A stretch of DNA of 8,389 nucleotides. It comes from Lachnospiraceae bacterium UBA7480. GTDB lineage: Bacteria; Bacillota; Clostridia; Lachnospirales; Lachnospiraceae. The position numbers and the translations under genes are program-made. This document shows positions 1 to 6,192 of this stretch, one piece after another; position 1 is the stretch's first letter, and every line of letters starts with the position of its first letter. Below the pieces are notes generated by a model, which was given only the letters and a program-made list of their open reading frames with translations, was not told the DNA's origin and ran no database searches. The stretch is from contig DLOQ01000176.1 of NCBI GenBank assembly GCA_002479655.1, forward strand, positions 6,330 through 14,718. Direction: 5' to 3'.

Positions 1-193
1 CGCCAGACGATGAACTTGATGATTGTCTGGACGACGAACCGGACGATGAACTCGACGACTGTCTGGATGACGAACTCGACGATTGTCTGGATGATGATCT
101 CGACGATGATCCTGTCGATGAATCCCCGCATCCTGTTACCAAGATCCCTGCCACAAGCACAGCTAACAACATCTTACATATTTTTTTCTTCAT
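1..193 (-). CDS. Ser-rich repeat lipoprotein, N-terminal part (gene runs off left edge)
   Basis: Only the first 64 codons are present. The protein begins MKKKICKMLLAVLVAGILVT and reaches a lipobox (LVTGC) with the lipidated cysteine at residue 22, so it should be exported and anchored on the outer face of the membrane. After GDSSTG the mature part is almost entirely serine, broken by Arg-Gln at a period of eight residues (RQ followed by six Ser at residues 36-43, 44-51 and 56-63). Such a region is probably a flexible or cell-wall-spanning stalk; the functional domain, if any, lies outside the window. The start is fixed by AGGAGG at 204-209, ten bases upstream of ATG. It begins 55 nt after the small minus-strand RHH gene with no clear promoter or terminator between, so co-transcription is likely. 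Signal peptide and lipobox are seen directly; the stalk role is inferred and the family is not recognised. Confidence 0.8.
   Translation of the reverse strand, partial: MKKKICKMLLAVLVAGILVTGCGDSSTGSSSRSSSRQSSSSSSRQSSSSSSGSSSRQSSSSSSG
23..109 (-). repeat. 24-bp tandem Ser/Arg-Gln coding repeat
   Basis: Near-identical 24-bp units, reading AGACARTCRTCRAGTTC on the minus strand and then TCR-type serine codons, occur at codons 36-43, 44-51 and 56-63, with a 12-bp GSSS insert before the last. Each unit encodes Arg-Gln plus six serines. The high identity, including codon choice, suggests recent unit duplication and possible copy-number variation; the array may continue left of the window. Confidence 0.7.
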
Positions 194-248
194 TTGAAAT
201 TTTCCTCCTAGATTAAATGTATTTTTTTCTTGGTGCCATATTTAATTT

Positions 249-419
249 TTACTGCATATCCTGCTTATCTTTTTGAACCGATTTCCATCCTTCTTCTACC
301 AATGTCCTTAACATTTCAGACTGAGAACAGTTGTAGAACCTTTCTTTCTTCATCCCATCCAATAGCAGCTCCAATTCCGGTGTCGATACAAATGTGATCC
401 TTTTTAATTTACTTGCCAT
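249..419 (-). CDS. Small ribbon-helix-helix (Arc/MetJ-like) DNA-binding protein
   Basis: This 56-aa protein has the size and pattern of a ribbon-helix-helix regulator: a basic N-terminus with a beta-strand (KRITFVS, residues 6-12), helix A (about 13-30) and helix B starting SQSEMLRTLVEEG (about 33-45), where the strand of each dimer partner would enter the DNA major groove. ATG at 417-419 is preferred over the upstream ATG at 489-491 because it has AGGGA about seven bases upstream, while the longer form lacks a ribosome site and adds a Cys/Arg-rich stretch unlike RHH proteins. A good promoter lies upstream (TTGACG 545-550, TATAAT 521-526) with an operator-like palindrome filling its spacer, so autoregulation is likely. 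It precedes the Ser-rich lipoprotein and is divergent from a second RHH gene. The fold is inferred from pattern; the target is unknown. Confidence 0.7.
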   Translation of the reverse strand: MASKLKRITFVSTPELELLLDGMKKERFYNCSQSEMLRTLVEEGWKSVQKDKQDMQ

Positions 420-495
420 ATTAATATCCCTGCCTTTCCATAACCTGCAAATCCTTGCCGCCCTTGGCAACCTAAACATTAATGCTCCCATTTTG

Positions 496-512
496 GTTCA
501 TACGTTCTGAAC
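496..512. promoter_or_regulatory. Operator-like palindrome, copy 1
   Basis: GTTCATACGTTCTGAAC, an imperfect palindrome with GTTCA/TGAAC arms. It differs by one base from the copy at 527-543 and lies 31 bp away (about three helical turns), immediately downstream of the predicted minus-strand start point. It is probably bound by one of the flanking RHH proteins. Confidence 0.6.
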
Positions 513-520
513 TACAGTCT

Positions 521-550
521 ATTATAGTTCATAGGTTCTGAACTCGTCAA
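521..550 (-). promoter_or_regulatory. Promoter of the minus-strand RHH gene
   Basis: Read on the minus strand, TTGACG (550-545) and TATAAT (526-521) are separated by 18 bp, giving a predicted start near 514 and a leader of about 95 nt. The 17-bp operator-like palindrome 527-543 lies entirely in the spacer, so a bound repressor would block polymerase. Confidence 0.7.
527..543. promoter_or_regulatory. Operator-like palindrome, copy 2
   Basis: GTTCATAGGTTCTGAAC matches copy 1 at 16 of 17 positions and exactly fills most of the spacer of the minus-strand promoter. Position and repetition argue for a repressor site rather than chance. Confidence 0.65.
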
Positions 551-564
551 CCTATTATTCCAAA

Positions 565-608
565 AAGTTCATATTGACATATTGTATGAACTTGTGTAAG
601 ATATGAAC
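565..608. promoter_or_regulatory. Operator-like inverted and direct repeats over the plus-strand promoter
   Basis: AAGTTCATA at 565-573 and TATGAACTT at 585-593 form a perfect 9-bp inverted repeat with an 11-bp spacer. A further TATGAAC occurs at 602-608, 17 bp beyond the second arm. The arms share the GTTCATA heptamer with the palindromes at 496 and 527. They flank the -35 box, sit in the promoter spacer and overlap the -10 edge, as expected for repression of the plus-strand RHH gene. Confidence 0.65.
574..602 (+). promoter_or_regulatory. Promoter of the plus-strand RHH gene
   Basis: TTGACA at 574-579 and TAAGAT at 597-602 with a 17-bp spacer. The predicted start near 609 leaves a very short leader that begins almost at the AGGAGGT ribosome site (610-616). 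Confidence 0.7.
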
Positions 609-622
609 CAGGAGGTGCAGTG

Positions 623-805
623 ATGCCTACAGAAAAACCACGTTATACTATCATTGTTGACGAAGAACTTTTAAAAAAGATTGATGATTTTCGTTTTGAA
701 AACCGCTACCCCAGCAGGTCTTCCGCTACCTTGGAACTGATACGTCTTGGTATGGAAGCTTTAACGAAGCAGCAGGACGACTCTTCTTCCTCTACAAACA
801 ACTGA
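623..805 (+). CDS. Small ribbon-helix-helix (CopG-like) regulator
   Basis: This 60-aa protein fits the RHH family: beta-strand PRYTIIVD (about residues 6-13), helix A EELLKKIDDFRFEN, a turn with Pro-Ser-Arg-Ser, and helix B SATLELIRLGMEAL, followed by a disordered Ser/Asn tail. RHH proteins act as dimers that place a two-stranded sheet in the major groove, often repressing their own promoter. ATG at 623 is preferred to the in-frame GTG at 620 because it sits six bases after AGGAGGT (610-616), while the GTG is too close. Its promoter is overlaid with GTTCATA-type half-sites shared with the divergent RHH gene, suggesting cross-regulation. No toxin gene lies next to it, so a toxin-antitoxin role is not supported here. 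The only plus-strand gene in the window. Confidence 0.8.
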   Translation: MPTEKPRYTIIVDEELLKKIDDFRFENRYPSRSSATLELIRLGMEALTKQQDDSSSSTNN

Positions 806-820
806 CTCCGTGTTGTTTTT
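796..820 (+). terminator. Possible weak intrinsic terminator
   Basis: AAACAAC (796-802) and GTTGTTT (812-818) can pair as a 7-bp stem around the stop codon, followed by a run of T to 820. Only two G-C pairs make it weak. It sits between the converging RHH and XRE genes, where a terminator is expected, but it is only a candidate. Confidence 0.3.
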
Positions 821-1187
821 ATTCTTTCCGCTTCTTCAGCTCCTCTACAAAACGATTCCACTCCTCTTCACCTGCACCCAGATCTCTGGCTGTTCTCAGC
901 GCCGCACTCACATAATCTCTTTCCATGATGTACTCGGGCAGATCAGGCGCAACCACGTTCCTTTTCTTACCGGCAAGATCGAACATCAGATCATTTTCTT
1001 CTTTGGATAAATCCAATATATCCGCAAGCAGATTAAGTTTCTCCATATCCATAGGATTGCGCCGGTCTTTTTCAACATCTGTCAAAAATGGCGCTGATAT
1101 CCCCAGCATATCTGCCATGCCCCGTAATGTGATCCCTTTCTCTATTCTCTTTTTACTGATAAAATCACCAAAATTCGCATATGCCAT
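819..1187 (-). CDS. XRE-family helix-turn-helix transcriptional regulator
   Basis: A 122-aa protein with a Cro/C1-type HTH domain at about residues 6-62: FGDFISKKRIEKGITLRGMA is helix 1 and the start of helix 2, GISAPFLTDVEKDRRNP the recognition helix and following loop, and LNLLADILDL the last helix. The C-terminal part (LPEYIMERDYVSAALRTARD, then EEEWNRFVEELKK) is a helical tail seen in many Firmicutes XRE proteins and carries no peptidase or enzyme signature. It starts 26 nt after the stop of the AAA+/M41 gene, with GGGAG upstream of ATG, so it is the last gene of that operon. It is the natural candidate for binding the dyad over the operon promoter at 6118-6137; that autoregulation is inferred. 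Its 3' end faces the plus-strand RHH gene 13 nt away. Confidence 0.85.
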   Translation of the reverse strand: MAYANFGDFISKKRIEKGITLRGMADMLGISAPFLTDVEKDRRNPMDMEKLNLLADILDLSKEENDLMFDLAGKKRNVVAPDLPEYIMERDYVSAALRTARDLGAGEEEWNRFVEELKKRKE

Positions 1188-1213
1188 TTGATTTACTCTC
1201 CCTTCTTTTTATT

Positions 1214-4200
1214 TTATGATTGTTTCTCCCTGTCGTCCGTGTCATCGAGCGAATAATGGATGTCCTTTAAGTAATCATACAGCTCCTCCTTTTCAAAATC
1301 TATGTACGCGCGGTACGCCCCTTCGATATCCTCTCCTTCCATTTCTTCGTATTTCATCAGCACGCGCTTCATGATGTCAATAAACTCTTTGTTCTTGTTA
1401 ATAAGATCTGTCGCCATGATATCCGCCTCCCTTAACAGATCCTTTGGGGAGGTGATTCCCAGCTCTCCCATGGCAAACTCCTTGATCATCTGCTTCGCAA
1501 GTCTCTTGGCAATCTTGTAATCCTGTCTGCAGTCTGCCGTATGGTCTTGGAAATATATCTTCTCTGCATTTCTTCCTCCCAGCATCGACGCCAGATGCAC
1601 CTTATAATCTTTCTCTGTCCGCAGACTGGGCAAATGATATCTCACATATCCTTCAGCTCCATAAACAGCCTTAACGGTGATTTTTTCCACTACCCGGATG
1701 CCTTCACGAATACGATCCGGATTTGCCGCCATTTTCACTGTGGCATGCCCCAGTTCGTGGATGATGGTTGTTTCCTTCTCCCTCTCCTCGTACTCATCCG
1801 CCTTACTGTCTATTCCATAGAAGCTCTTCAATATTTCCTCTTTCGAAGGCAGATCATCCGCCGTATATTTCTTCAGCTGTTCAGGGGGACAGTCCAGCAG
1901 CGGCGGATTCTTTTCATCCCCGGGATACCTTTCCGCCAGCCTCGCTCCATGTTTGCCCATGGCCATATTCAGCAGATTTTCCACGAATCTTCCGTTTCCA
2001 AATTCTCTCATTCCTCGGAAAAAGCGCATGATGTCTTCCAATTTCTTTTTCGCGGCATCTTCCTCTTCAAAGTCCAATCCGATGTCTTTCATTTTGTTGA
2101 TAAACATCTTCACCAGCGTATCCGTCTCGTAAGATCTGAAACGGAAGGTATATCCGATTCTGGACTCCAGTCCCGGATTCATCTCCAGAAAATCATTCAT
2201 CTCTCTCGGATATCCGGCAAATATAAATATGGTGTTTTCCATATATTTTTCCATTGCGGTGATCAGCACCTGTATGACTTCCTCTCCGCTCCGCTTCATC
2301 AGCGAATACGCCTCATCAATAAACAGGATGCCCCCTTTCGCGCGTCTGATGTATTCCTCCGTATGCTCCGCCGGTGTCATCTTCTTATCATGCGTAAGCA
2401 GATCCTTCGCCTCTACGGAGATAACTTTATTGGTAGGCAGTACGCGCATTTCGCACAGATAATCCGCCAACATTCCCGCCACCGTTGTCTTGCCCGTTCC
2501 CGGATTTCCCATAAAGAGCATATGCATGTTGACAGCGGGGATATCCGCATGATCCATGTTCTTCTTCAGCGCCTTCTTATATGCCACGCCGGTCTTAAAC
2601 CGCACAAGCTCCTCCTTCAGATCCGGCTGATCCTCAAGGATCCTTTTGATTCTTTCCGTATTCGTCTCCGGGAGAAGCGTTTTTAAATGTTCGACCCGGA
2701 TGATCTTTTCCTCCGTTTTCTTTTCCGCCTTCGTTTCGCCCCATTTTCCCGCAAGTTCATAAGCAAGATTCTCCATGTCCCTGGCATTCCCGAAAAATTC
2801 ACTGCTCATCTTCTTCCGGATAAGTTCCTCCAGCAGATCCTCCGCCTCTTCACTGTCTTCCACCTTAAATTCCAGTTCTCCCAGCCTGCCTGTCAATATG
2901 GTCTTCAGCTCGTCCCTGTTATAATCCCTGAACGTCACACGATCTTTGATACGGCTCTCCAGTCCTTTATTTGCTTTCAGCAGATCATGCATCTTTTCTT
3001 CGTAACCGGCAAAAATCACAACAGGGCGTTCCGGATTGGTCCAATCCGCCATCTCCGTCAGCAGGATCGAAAATCCCTCCTGAAACTCTTCATCTGCCAG
3101 CGTATAGGCCTCGTCAATAAACAGCACGCCTCCATACGCCTCCCGGATCAATCCTTTTACCTGCAAGTCAGTCCCTCCCCTGCATGGGGATTTAAAATCA
3201 CCGGCTCCCGCTTCCTTCAGTATCGGTCTTTTGATCACACCCATATGATAAAGCATCTCCGCCATCATCCTGGCTACCATGGTCTTGCCCGTTCCGGGAT
3301 TTCCTTCAAAGGACATATGATAAGGTTCACCCTCTTTGACCAGCACATCCTTCATGGCATAGATGACCTCTAATTTTTTTACCACATCCTCCAAACCGAC
3401 CTTCTGCCTTAACTCATTTAAGATCTTATCCACAGAGGGCATCTGATAGGAAGGAATACAGTCTGCAAGAGAGTCGTCTCCACCTTCTTTTAACAGATAC
3501 TTTAAGGATATTTCGTCAAAATGTTCTTTTATAAATTCTCTTCCCCGCAGATCGGATGTGGGATAAATATCCCGGATATACATTTCAACTTTCGTTTTAA
3601 AATCCTCATTCATCGTCTTGCCAAAAGTTGATCGTTCCAGCGTTTCCATAAATAATTCATACACATCCTCCGGAGTCATCTCCCTCAGCCGCAAATGGGA
3701 TTCTCTCACCACCTTTAAGAGTGCCCGATTGTATCTGATGATGCTGCGGTACGCGGCATCATCCGCAATAACGATCAGCCTTGCCGCGCCTTCTTTTGCC
3801 GCAGCCGCAGCAACCGATTCCCAGAAGGACTCATATTGTTTTATAGCCTCTTTAATCTCTTGCATTTCATTACCGTTCCCTATATCATCTGTTCTCAATA
3901 CCGGTCTTTCCGTGCAGTCATATATGACGATTAGATTAGCGTCCGCAAAATCACGTATCAGTTTCTCTTTGTCCGCACGATCTTTCGCCTTGTATTTTAC
4001 GCATTTATCATCTTCAATGTGCGGGAGAATATTTTTCCTTAGGACATCGACAAAATCCAATGCGCGATCTGTCTCATTCGCTCTGATCAACAGATTATAA
4101 TGCGCCCTGCTCCAATCACGGTAATGCGGATCCTTCTTTCCGCGGCGATTAACTTCATATTGATAGACCGCAAAATCGGAGAGGATATCCTTTGCCCGTT

Positions 4201-5290
4201 CTTCCGGTGTTTTCTCGGTGGTCTCTGCCGTACCCATCTCCTGACTCTCCAAATGGAACCGCTCCTTTTCCAGGTTTTTAAACAGCGATTCCACCAGCTG
4301 ACTATGGGTGATATTGATGTCTCCCGAATCGATATCCATGTCCTCCACGTCGGTGTCCATGCCTTCCATATCGATATCTCCTGCATCTCCTTTTAACTCA
4401 TCCTCTTCCACGACTCCCATCGCCAATCCAAGAGTCTCTCCTCCGTACGGATCGACCATCTTCCTCTCCGGATTCTTAAAGCTGATCGTGGACTTACCGG
4501 GATCCCCGGATTTCTTTATCACAAACACTTCCTTCAACGGCATCATGCATATCTCGTTATTATAAATATCCGTAAGCGGGTCTCCATTCGGGTCTGTAAA
4601 ATACATCCTGTCAAACCTGAACTCCCCTTTCTCCAACCGGAAGCTAACATTGACCGGCATTTCAAAATGTCCTCTTCCCAGCTCTTTGACCGGTTTACGC
4701 TCTTCCGACCGGCATTGATCTCCCTCGTGCACATCTACAGACTCGCTTCCTAATCTTGCATAACAAAATTTCAGATCTTTATGCCGGTAAGGTCTGGCAA
4801 GCCCGATACTGTTACCGTCGACATATACCGGCACATATATTTCCATTGGAACATATGCGTCAAAATATTCATCATACATTTCATACCAATCATCGCTGCG
4901 CTCTTCTGCAATAAACTTTTCATAATCATGTACGATTCCTATGTTCTCCAGTTGTTCTCTCAGCTTGCCCTTGCGCTTTGCATCCGGGGAACCTATGTAC
5001 TCATATACATACTCACAAGGCTGGAGCTGGGCGTATGTCCCCGAAAGCCGGAACGCAAATGAAAAGCCGCGCCTCACATCATAATCGACGGGTTCCACTT
5101 TCAGATCCTTTCCAAACTCCGGAAGAACGATACAGATCTCCTCTTCATACTCTTTCGCCTCAAATAACAGGTCTCTTCGGGATTGCACGATGCACTCCTG
5201 CAGCATTTTCTGCAGCGCGTACACTGCCTTGGTCTGAATATTCTCCGCCAGCCTGTCTACAACCGCCTTATTTTTTTTGATTTCGCTCAT
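1214..5290 (-). CDS. Multidomain CbxX-type AAA+ / FtsH-like M41 metallopeptidase
   Basis: A 1358-aa soluble protein. Residues 1-256 copy the upstream 240-aa protein. An acidic Asp/Met linker (about 295-325) follows, then a degenerate AAA+ module (about 385-605). Two CbxX/CfqX-type AAA+ modules come next: the first has Walker A GNPGTGKT at 663-670, Walker B FIDEAY with D726/E727 and GLESR Arg780; the second has Walker A at 928-935, FIDEAY with D992/E993 and Arg1044. The last about 190 residues match the FtsH peptidase domain: HELGH (H1178, E1179, H1182), LGGRNAEKIYF, probable third zinc ligand D1257 and an LMKYE tail motif. Unlike FtsH there is no membrane segment. ATG at 5288-5290 aligns with the paralogue start and follows GGAGAGAAGG; an upstream ATG at 5380 would overlap the previous gene. 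Probable ATP-dependent protease; substrate unknown. AAA+ and M41 assignment is strong, the role is inferred. Confidence 0.9.
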   Translation of the reverse strand: MSEIKKNKAVVDRLAENIQTKAVYALQKMLQECIVQSRRDLLFEAKEYEEEICIVLPEFGKDLKVEPVDYDVRRGFSFAFRLSGTYAQLQPCEYVYEYIGSPDAKRKGKLREQLENIGIVHDYEKFIAEERSDDWYEMYDEYFDAYVPMEIYVPVYVDGNSIGLARPYRHKDLKFCYARLGSESVDVHEGDQCRSEERKPVKELGRGHFEMPVNVSFRLEKGEFRFDRMYFTDPNGDPLTDIYNNEICMMPLKEVFVIKKSGDPGKSTISFKNPERKMVDPYGGETLGLAMGVVEEDELKGDAGDIDMEGMDTDVEDMDIDSGDINITHSQLVESLFKNLEKERFHLESQEMGTAETTEKTPEERAKDILSDFAVYQYEVNRRGKKDPHYRDWSRAHYNLLIRANETDRALDFVDVLRKNILPHIEDDKCVKYKAKDRADKEKLIRDFADANLIVIYDCTERPVLRTDDIGNGNEMQEIKEAIKQYESFWESVAAAAAKEGAARLIVIADDAAYRSIIRYNRALLKVVRESHLRLREMTPEDVYELFMETLERSTFGKTMNEDFKTKVEMYIRDIYPTSDLRGREFIKEHFDEISLKYLLKEGGDDSLADCIPSYQMPSVDKILNELRQKVGLEDVVKKLEVIYAMKDVLVKEGEPYHMSFEGNPGTGKTMVARMMAEMLYHMGVIKRPILKEAGAGDFKSPCRGGTDLQVKGLIREAYGGVLFIDEAYTLADEEFQEGFSILLTEMADWTNPERPVVIFAGYEEKMHDLLKANKGLESRIKDRVTFRDYNRDELKTILTGRLGELEFKVEDSEEAEDLLEELIRKKMSSEFFGNARDMENLAYELAGKWGETKAEKKTEEKIIRVEHLKTLLPETNTERIKRILEDQPDLKEELVRFKTGVAYKKALKKNMDHADIPAVNMHMLFMGNPGTGKTTVAGMLADYLCEMRVLPTNKVISVEAKDLLTHDKKMTPAEHTEEYIRRAKGGILFIDEAYSLMKRSGEEVIQVLITAMEKYMENTIFIFAGYPREMNDFLEMNPGLESRIGYTFRFRSYETDTLVKMFINKMKDIGLDFEEEDAAKKKLEDIMRFFRGMREFGNGRFVENLLNMAMGKHGARLAERYPGDEKNPPLLDCPPEQLKKYTADDLPSKEEILKSFYGIDSKADEYEEREKETTIIHELGHATVKMAANPDRIREGIRVVEKITVKAVYGAEGYVRYHLPSLRTEKDYKVHLASMLGGRNAEKIYFQDHTADCRQDYKIAKRLAKQMIKEFAMGELGITSPKDLLREADIMATDLINKNKEFIDIMKRVLMKYEEMEGEDIEGAYRAYIDFEKEELYDYLKDIHYSLDDTDDREKQS
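4316..4408 (-). repeat. Acidic Asp/Met/Gly low-complexity linker
   Basis: Within the AAA+/M41 protein, residues about 295-325 read as repeated Gly/Met-Asp-Ile/Thr/Val-Asp motifs (for example DIDMEGMDTDVEDMDIDSGD). This separates the N-terminal domain from the AAA+ part and is probably a flexible, highly acidic hinge. The DNA shows degenerate ATGGAC/GATATC repeats. Confidence 0.7.
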
Positions 5291-6056
5291 CCTTCTCTCC
5301 CGTCTTATCTTTTTTGCTGATGTCCTGATCCTTTCAGTCAAACCCAATCCTCGATATATAAGGACTTGTGTCATTGTCACGCCAAGCCAGCATCTTTTCC
5401 AATGGCATCACGCATATCTCGTTATTGTATGCATCCGTAAGATGATCGCCATTCGACTCTGTGAGATATACCTTGTTAAATATAAAGTCCCCTTCCTTCA
5501 ATTTGAAACCAACACTGAGCGGCACTTCAAAATATCCTCTTCCCAGCTCTTTGACCGGCTTGGACATGTCGTACCCAAGAGTGCCTGCCCCGTTACCCGG
5601 CATACTTTTTATGGACGCATAGCGAAATTCCAGACATTTATGCCTGCAAGGTCCGGCAAGCGTGATATCATCATCATTGGCCTCCGCCGATTCATGTACA
5701 ATTCCTATTTTCTTCATTTGCTCTCTCAGACTGCCATTGAACTTTGCTTCCTTTCTTCCCGTATATCGATACCTATACTCACAAGGTTGAAGCTGCGCGT
5801 ATGTTCCCGAAAACCGAAACGCAAATGAAAAATCATGCCCCACATCATAACTGTCGGGCTCCAGTTTCAGATCCTTTCCACGCTCCGGAAAAGCGATATA
5901 GATCTCCTCTTCCAACTCTTTCTCCTCTAATAACAGATCTCTTCGAGATTTCACAATATACTCCTGCAGCAGTACCTCCAACGCAGGCACGGTATTAACC
6001 AGAATATTCTTTGCCAGTTTATCTACGATAACTTTGTTTTTTATATTTTCGCTCAT
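4523..6056 (-). repeat. Tandem duplication of the N-terminal domain coding region
   Basis: The 240-aa gene (5391-6056) and the first 256 codons of the AAA+/M41 gene (4523-5290) are diverged copies. They are co-linear from the start codon (MSENIKNK versus MSEIKKNK) through the shared SGTYAQLQPCEY and KPVKELGRG motifs to YNNEIC and MPL. DNA is also clearly similar, for example around 5040-5060 and 5810-5830. The long copy has an extra acidic, Tyr-rich stretch of about 35 residues near residues 124-160. Confidence 0.85.
5334..6056 (-). CDS. Stand-alone paralogue of the AAA+/M41 N-terminal domain, unknown function
   Basis: A 240-aa protein with no signal peptide or membrane segment, so probably cytoplasmic. 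It opens with a predicted helical stretch (about residues 1-47), followed by alternating beta-type segments with conserved SGTYAQLQPCEYRYRY (about 84-99), CRHKCLEFRY, KPVKELGRGYFEVP and YNNEIC blocks, all shared with residues 1-256 of the next gene. No known enzyme motif was recognised. It ends shortly after the shared region, at about the domain boundary, so it looks like a deliberate single-domain protein and not a frameshifted remnant. ATG at 6054-6056 follows GGAGAG with suitable spacing. First gene of the operon, 43 nt before the AAA+/M41 gene. It may be an adaptor, a regulator competing with the fused domain, or a partner forming mixed oligomers; these are guesses from context. Confidence 0.85.
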   Translation of the reverse strand: MSENIKNKVIVDKLAKNILVNTVPALEVLLQEYIVKSRRDLLLEEKELEEEIYIAFPERGKDLKLEPDSYDVGHDFSFAFRFSGTYAQLQPCEYRYRYTGRKEAKFNGSLREQMKKIGIVHESAEANDDDITLAGPCRHKCLEFRYASIKSMPGNGAGTLGYDMSKPVKELGRGYFEVPLSVGFKLKEGDFIFNKVYLTESNGDHLTDAYNNEICVMPLEKMLAWRDNDTSPYISRIGFD

Positions 6057-6117
6057 TTATATTCTCTCCATCTTAATATTCTTTGTTTCTATCACCGATA
6101 CCTATCCCATTTTTGCT

Positions 6118-6137
6118 TGTTAGCTTTTTTGCTAACA
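6118..6137. promoter_or_regulatory. Perfect dyad operator over the operon start point
   Basis: TGTTAGC-TTTTTT-GCTAACA, a perfect 7-bp inverted repeat with a 6-bp A/T centre. It covers about -4 to +16 relative to the start predicted from the promoter at 6140-6168. Size and symmetry suit an XRE-type dimer, and the operon itself encodes one. Binding is inferred. Confidence 0.65.
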
Positions 6138-6139
6138 TT

Positions 6140-6168
6140 AGTATATATGGAGAGAATTGATTTGTCAA
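6140..6168 (-). promoter_or_regulatory. Promoter of the N-domain / AAA+-M41 / XRE operon
   Basis: On the minus strand TTGACA (6168-6163) and TATACT (6145-6140) are separated by exactly 17 bp, with a start predicted near 6133 and a leader of about 77 nt. It begins only 24 bp after the end of the solute-binding protein gene, and no intrinsic terminator is visible between, so some read-through from the right is possible. Confidence 0.8.
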
Positions 6169-6192
6169 CTATTATTTTATATCTTTTTCTGA

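Noticed and set aside
1..109. Possible CRISPR array from the 24-bp repeats
   Set aside because: The units are contiguous or nearly so, have no unique spacers, and are in frame within a coding region.
10..216. Plus-strand open frames over the repeat at the left edge, one Met/Thr/Ile-rich, one Asp-rich
   Set aside because: The minus strand gives a textbook lipoprotein signal with AGGAGG and a good start; the plus-strand frames are by-products of the repeat and lack a ribosome site.
420..491. Longer start at 491 for the minus-strand RHH protein
   Set aside because: No ribosome site upstream of it, and the extra 24 residues do not fit the RHH family; ATG at 419 has AGGGA at suitable spacing.
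249..805. RHH pair as antitoxins of toxin-antitoxin modules
   Set aside because: Neither gene is followed by a small toxin-like gene: one precedes a lipoprotein and the other converges on an XRE gene.
1541..3373. Long plus-strand open frames of 381 and 228 codons opposite the AAA+/M41 gene
   Set aside because: They are antisense to conserved Walker and zinc motifs, show His/Phe/Arg-rich composition typical of antisense frames, and have no recognisable domain.
5291..5380. Extended start at 5380 for the AAA+/M41 protein, adding 30 residues
   Set aside because: The extension overlaps the end of the upstream gene, is Arg-rich without homology, and the paralogue start aligns with ATG at 5290, which has its own ribosome site.
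6118..6137. Hairpin as an intrinsic terminator for the solute-binding protein gene
   Set aside because: No U-run follows the stem in either direction, and it overlaps a predicted start point, so an operator fits better.
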